From Desulfovibrio gilichinskyi (GTDB lineage Bacteria; Desulfobacterota; Desulfovibrionia; Desulfovibrionales; Desulfovibrionaceae), in NCBI RefSeq assembly GCF_900177375.1, contig NZ_FWZU01000005.1, positions 124,001 to 188,000 of the forward strand: 64,000 nucleotides of DNA, in the 5' to 3' direction. A program made the translations under genes and the position numbers. Positions 61,840 to 64,000 of this stretch are shown here, piece by piece (the first letter of the stretch is position 1; every line of letters starts with the position of its first letter). The notes under the pieces are model-generated. The model was not told where the DNA came from, ran no database searches, and was given only the letters and a program-made list of their open reading frames with translations.

Positions 61840-62349
61840 TTGAAGCAGGTCATTTTGGATAAAAATAAATCTAACAATATTCTATACTTTACTATAGCAG
61901 TGATCGTCTTTGCTTTGATAGGAACAGGTTTGCTTTTGGTCAGCAAACGGTCTGTTTCTGTTCCTGATCCTGTTCTTTCAGGTAAATATAAATTTTCAGG
62001 GGCTATTTCTGTCAGCAGTCTTGATTTTAATAATTCAGAAATAAATAAATTGAATCGGTGTGTTTTCGAAAATAGGAATACCGTAGATACTGTTTCTGTG
62101 ATTATTAATCCGGACGGGGATTTAAAAAATAATTCAGCAAATGCAATCAAGCAAGAAACAAAACTTAGATACATGGTTATACTTGAAAGCAAAGATGGAA
62201 TGAAGTTTTCACAGGAAGCAAAAAAATGCTCACGCAAAAAGCTGGTCGGTGAAATTTTATTTAGTTTCAACGATGGAGCTGGGGCCCTGAAAACGTATTT
62301 AGATGACCCGGATTTAAAAGATAAAATTATCCATATTATAGATATATAA
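61840..62349 (+). CDS. Membrane-anchored protein of unknown function
   Basis: A 169-aa product with one membrane helix (about residues 15-35, ILYFTIAVIVFALIGTGLLLV) and a mixed, basic/acidic remainder presumably in the periplasm (YKFSGAISVSSLDFN, RYMVILESKDGMKFSQEAKK). Two cysteines (about 73 and 129) could pair. Starts are TTG only; TTG at 61855 has AGG five to eight bases upstream and may be the real one. No family recognised. A terminator follows at 62386. Confidence 0.6.
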   Translation: MKQVILDKNKSNNILYFTIAVIVFALIGTGLLLVSKRSVSVPDPVLSGKYKFSGAISVSSLDFNNSEINKLNRCVFENRNTVDTVSVIINPDGDLKNNSANAIKQETKLRYMVILESKDGMKFSQEAKKCSRKKLVGEILFSFNDGAGALKTYLDDPDLKDKIIHIIDI

Positions 62350-62385
62350 AAAGCTTAAGAGATTCAATCTGATATATTTCAATAT

Positions 62386-62420
62386 AATACCCCCTGATGG
62401 AAACTCCATCAGGGGGTATT
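62386..62420. terminator. Bidirectional terminator hairpin
   Basis: Perfect fifteen-base-pair stem (62386-62400 with 62406-62420, AATACCCCCTGATGG) and a five-base loop. T-runs are short on both sides (TATTTG on plus, TTATATTG on minus). It separates convergent genes. Confidence 0.8.
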
Positions 62421-62460
62421 TGTATAAACGGCAATAGAGTCTATATGCTCATCTACAGTG

Positions 62461-64000
62461 TTATTCTTTCATATGGTTAATCAGCTTTTTCAGAATCTCG
62501 GCTTGTTCCGCCATGGCTTCAACAGCTTCTGCAGATTCGTTCATGACCTTTGTGGTTTCAGTAGAAATCCTTGAAACCTCTGACAGAGATTGATTAATCT
62601 GTTCACTTGCAGCGGATTGTTCTTCCGCAGCAGCTGCAATGTTTTGAGCCTGGTCGGAAGAGCTCTGGACAAATGAAACTATTGAGTTAAGAGCTTCTCC
62701 GGACTGGCTTGACAGCTTTGTTGTCTCGTCAATTTTCAAAACAGCTTTTTCTACGTTCGTGATATTGTCTTTTGTGCCTTGCTGAATTTGAGAAATAGCC
62801 TTGCCGACTTTTTGAGTTGCATCCATGGTTTTTTCTGCAAGCTTACGGACTTCGTCGGCAACTACGGCAAAACCTCTGCCAGCTTCTCCTGCTCTGGCTG
62901 CCTCGATAGCAGCATTAAGTGCAAGCAGGTTTGTCTGGTCGGCTATGTCGGAAATTACTTCCATAACCGCTCCGATGCTTTCTGCGTCAGATCCAAGAGC
63001 TATAACATCCTTTTTAAGCTGGAGAGCCACTTTTTGCAGTTCTTCCATACTGGTCAAGACTTCAGTAACGACCTTTGATCCGCGTAGAGCTTCATCTTTG
63101 GCTTTGCCTGCTGTTTCTGCTGAATTTGAAGCAGTATGAGCAACTTCAAGAACAGTGGCATTCATTTCGATCATTGCTGTTGAAGTCTCAGTTATCTGAA
63201 CAGATTGTTCTTCAATACCATTTCGTGAATGTTCAATTTGATCGCTAAGTTCTTTGGATGCAGATGAAACAATATTAACTACTTCTTCCAGCTCATATGC
63301 TGCTTGAAGTTTTCCTTCTCTTTGAGCCTTGTCAGCCTGCAGTTTAGCTTCCGTTGCTTCGTCTACTGCAATATTGGCTCTTTCTGTTTCCTGTTCCGCC
63401 TGCCTGCTCTTTTCTTCTGCTGTAGAAATCATATTTTTCAGGTTTTCAACCATTGTCTTCAGTGCCCTGGCGAGAATTCCGACTTCATCTGCCTGATTGA
63501 CATCAAGGTTTTGATCAAAGTCTCCGGTCGCTACACTCTCTGCATAAGCAACGGTTTTTCTGATGGGGCCGACAATTCCATTTGCCAGGAACCATATAAC
63601 GAGGCAGCCCACTATGGCGGCAGCTCCTCCGGCCATGATTCCTGTTACAGTACTGCTGGAATTTTTTTCAGCTATAACTTCATCTAAATGTATTTGTTTT
63701 GCAAAGACGATGTCTCGTTTAACCTCGATTAAAGTGGCCCAAGGGGTTCCGGTTTTTCCAAGGGTTACTGGAGCTAATACTTGCACCAAACCGGATTCTT
63801 TACCTAGGCTGACAAATTCTTCACCATTTTTAACAAAGTCAATAATCTTGTCTGAGTTTTCGAGTTTCAGCTTGCTCAAAGGTTGGCCCACAGTACTTGG
63901 GTCTCCGCTATTAGCTACAACAATACCGCGGTTACTGATAACTTTTACAGTTGCCTGACCGTCATAAAGTGTTTTTGCAACTTCTTCACTCAGCTTCTGT
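62461..64000 (-). CDS. Methyl-accepting chemotaxis protein (5' end beyond window)
   Basis: The frame stays open to the right edge, so at least 512 codons are seen and the N-terminus is missing. The visible part begins within a dCache-type sensor domain ([16 protein letters not shown]), followed by a membrane helix ([20 protein letters not shown]), a HAMP domain, a coiled coil, and the signalling hairpin tip with [36 protein letters not shown] (described by position 62815-62960). Ends in [11 protein letters not shown] without a pentapeptide tether. It signals to CheA. Confidence 0.93.
   Translation of the reverse strand, partial: QKLSEEVAKTLYDGQATVKVISNRGIVVANSGDPSTVGQPLSKLKLENSDKIIDFVKNGEEFVSLGKESGLVQVLAPVTLGKTGTPWATLIEVKRDIVFAKQIHLDEVIAEKNSSSTVTGIMAGGAAAIVGCLVIWFLANGIVGPIRKTVAYAESVATGDFDQNLDVNQADEVGILARALKTMVENLKNMISTAEEKSRQAEQETERANIAVDEATEAKLQADKAQREGKLQAAYELEEVVNIVSSASKELSDQIEHSRNGIEEQSVQITETSTAMIEMNATVLEVAHTASNSAETAGKAKDEALRGSKVVTEVLTSMEELQKVALQLKKDVIALGSDAESIGAVMEVISDIADQTNLLALNAAIEAARAGEAGRGFAVVADEVRKLAEKTMDATQKVGKAISQIQQGTKDNITNVEKAVLKIDETTKLSSQSGEALNSIVSFVQSSSDQAQNIAAAAEEQSAASEQINQSLSEVSRISTETTKVMNESAEAVEAMAEQAEILKKLINHMKE

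Noticed and set aside
1-64000. CRISPR arrays, tRNA and rRNA genes
   Set aside because: No regularly spaced repeats, tRNA cloverleaf or rRNA segments were noticed; a tRNA scan would settle this.

Overview
The window reads as chromosomal DNA of a Gram-negative, flagellated deltaproteobacterium, most likely a marine member of the Desulfovibrionales (Maridesulfovibrio-like). This is an inference from the moderate-to-low GC, gene content (GspC/F/G-N secretion genes, FliM, MucR/Ros regulator, GlpX, COG4087 HAD protein) and protein style; no rRNA or other taxonomic marker is present. The first half is a large surface-glycan locus and the second half is mostly core envelope and signalling genes.

1-15.8 kb (all minus strand): a nonulosonic-acid (legionaminic-type) and glycan-assembly operon. 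Read in transcription order: a winged-helix/nucleotidyltransferase-like regulator (15774), a WbpE-like aminotransferase, two GT4 glycosyltransferases, an SDR epimerase, a PglK-like ABC flippase, then legB, legC, legF (CMP-sugar synthetase), a GT2, legI (NeuB-type synthase), ptmE-like CBS-nucleotidyltransferase, a capsule-transferase-like protein, a NodB deacetylase and a small methyltransferase-like protein. The hydrolysing epimerase (LegG) and acetyltransferase (LegH) of the pathway are not in view.

15.8-21.65 kb: an AT-rich accessory island with gtrB-like, a broken methyltransferase, an intact methyltransferase and gtrA-like genes on the plus strand, facing a 601-aa Gtr-type glucosyltransferase on the minus strand. 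It is bounded on both sides by decayed IS3-family transposase relics. On its left edge is the last 18 codons of a diverged copy of the gene standing on its right edge, so the island is framed by a 24-bp imperfect direct repeat.

21.65-33.4 kb (minus): an MBOAT acyltransferase with an SGNH-ankyrin partner; a complete set for UDP-di-N-acetylbacillosamine and its first transfer steps (pglF, pglE, pglD, pglC, pglA-like); an asparagine-synthase-type amidotransferase and an arabinose-5-phosphate isomerase (Kdo pathway).

33.4-45.2 kb: a type II secretion locus split into a minus arm (gspC, gspF, preceded by an unusual sensor/response-regulator pair) and a plus arm (propeller-like lipoprotein, gspG-H-I-J-K-L-M-N); gspD and gspE are not in the window. 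An MnmM-like methyltransferase ends the plus arm at a strong bidirectional terminator.

45.25-50.4 kb (minus): fdtA/fdtB deoxy-aminosugar genes with a GT2, fliM, a Tat-exported M15 peptidase and a MucR/Ros regulator. 51-64 kb: GDP-mannose enzyme, small lipoprotein, a degenerate two-receiver/GGDEF protein, a zinc-ribbon protein, HAD protein, AMIN-amidase, glpX, DUF202 protein, GT9 heptosyltransferase, a C25-like/SPOR lipoprotein with an altered active site, an unknown membrane protein, and the 3' part of a chemotaxis receptor running off the right edge. No tRNA, rRNA or CRISPR array was seen.
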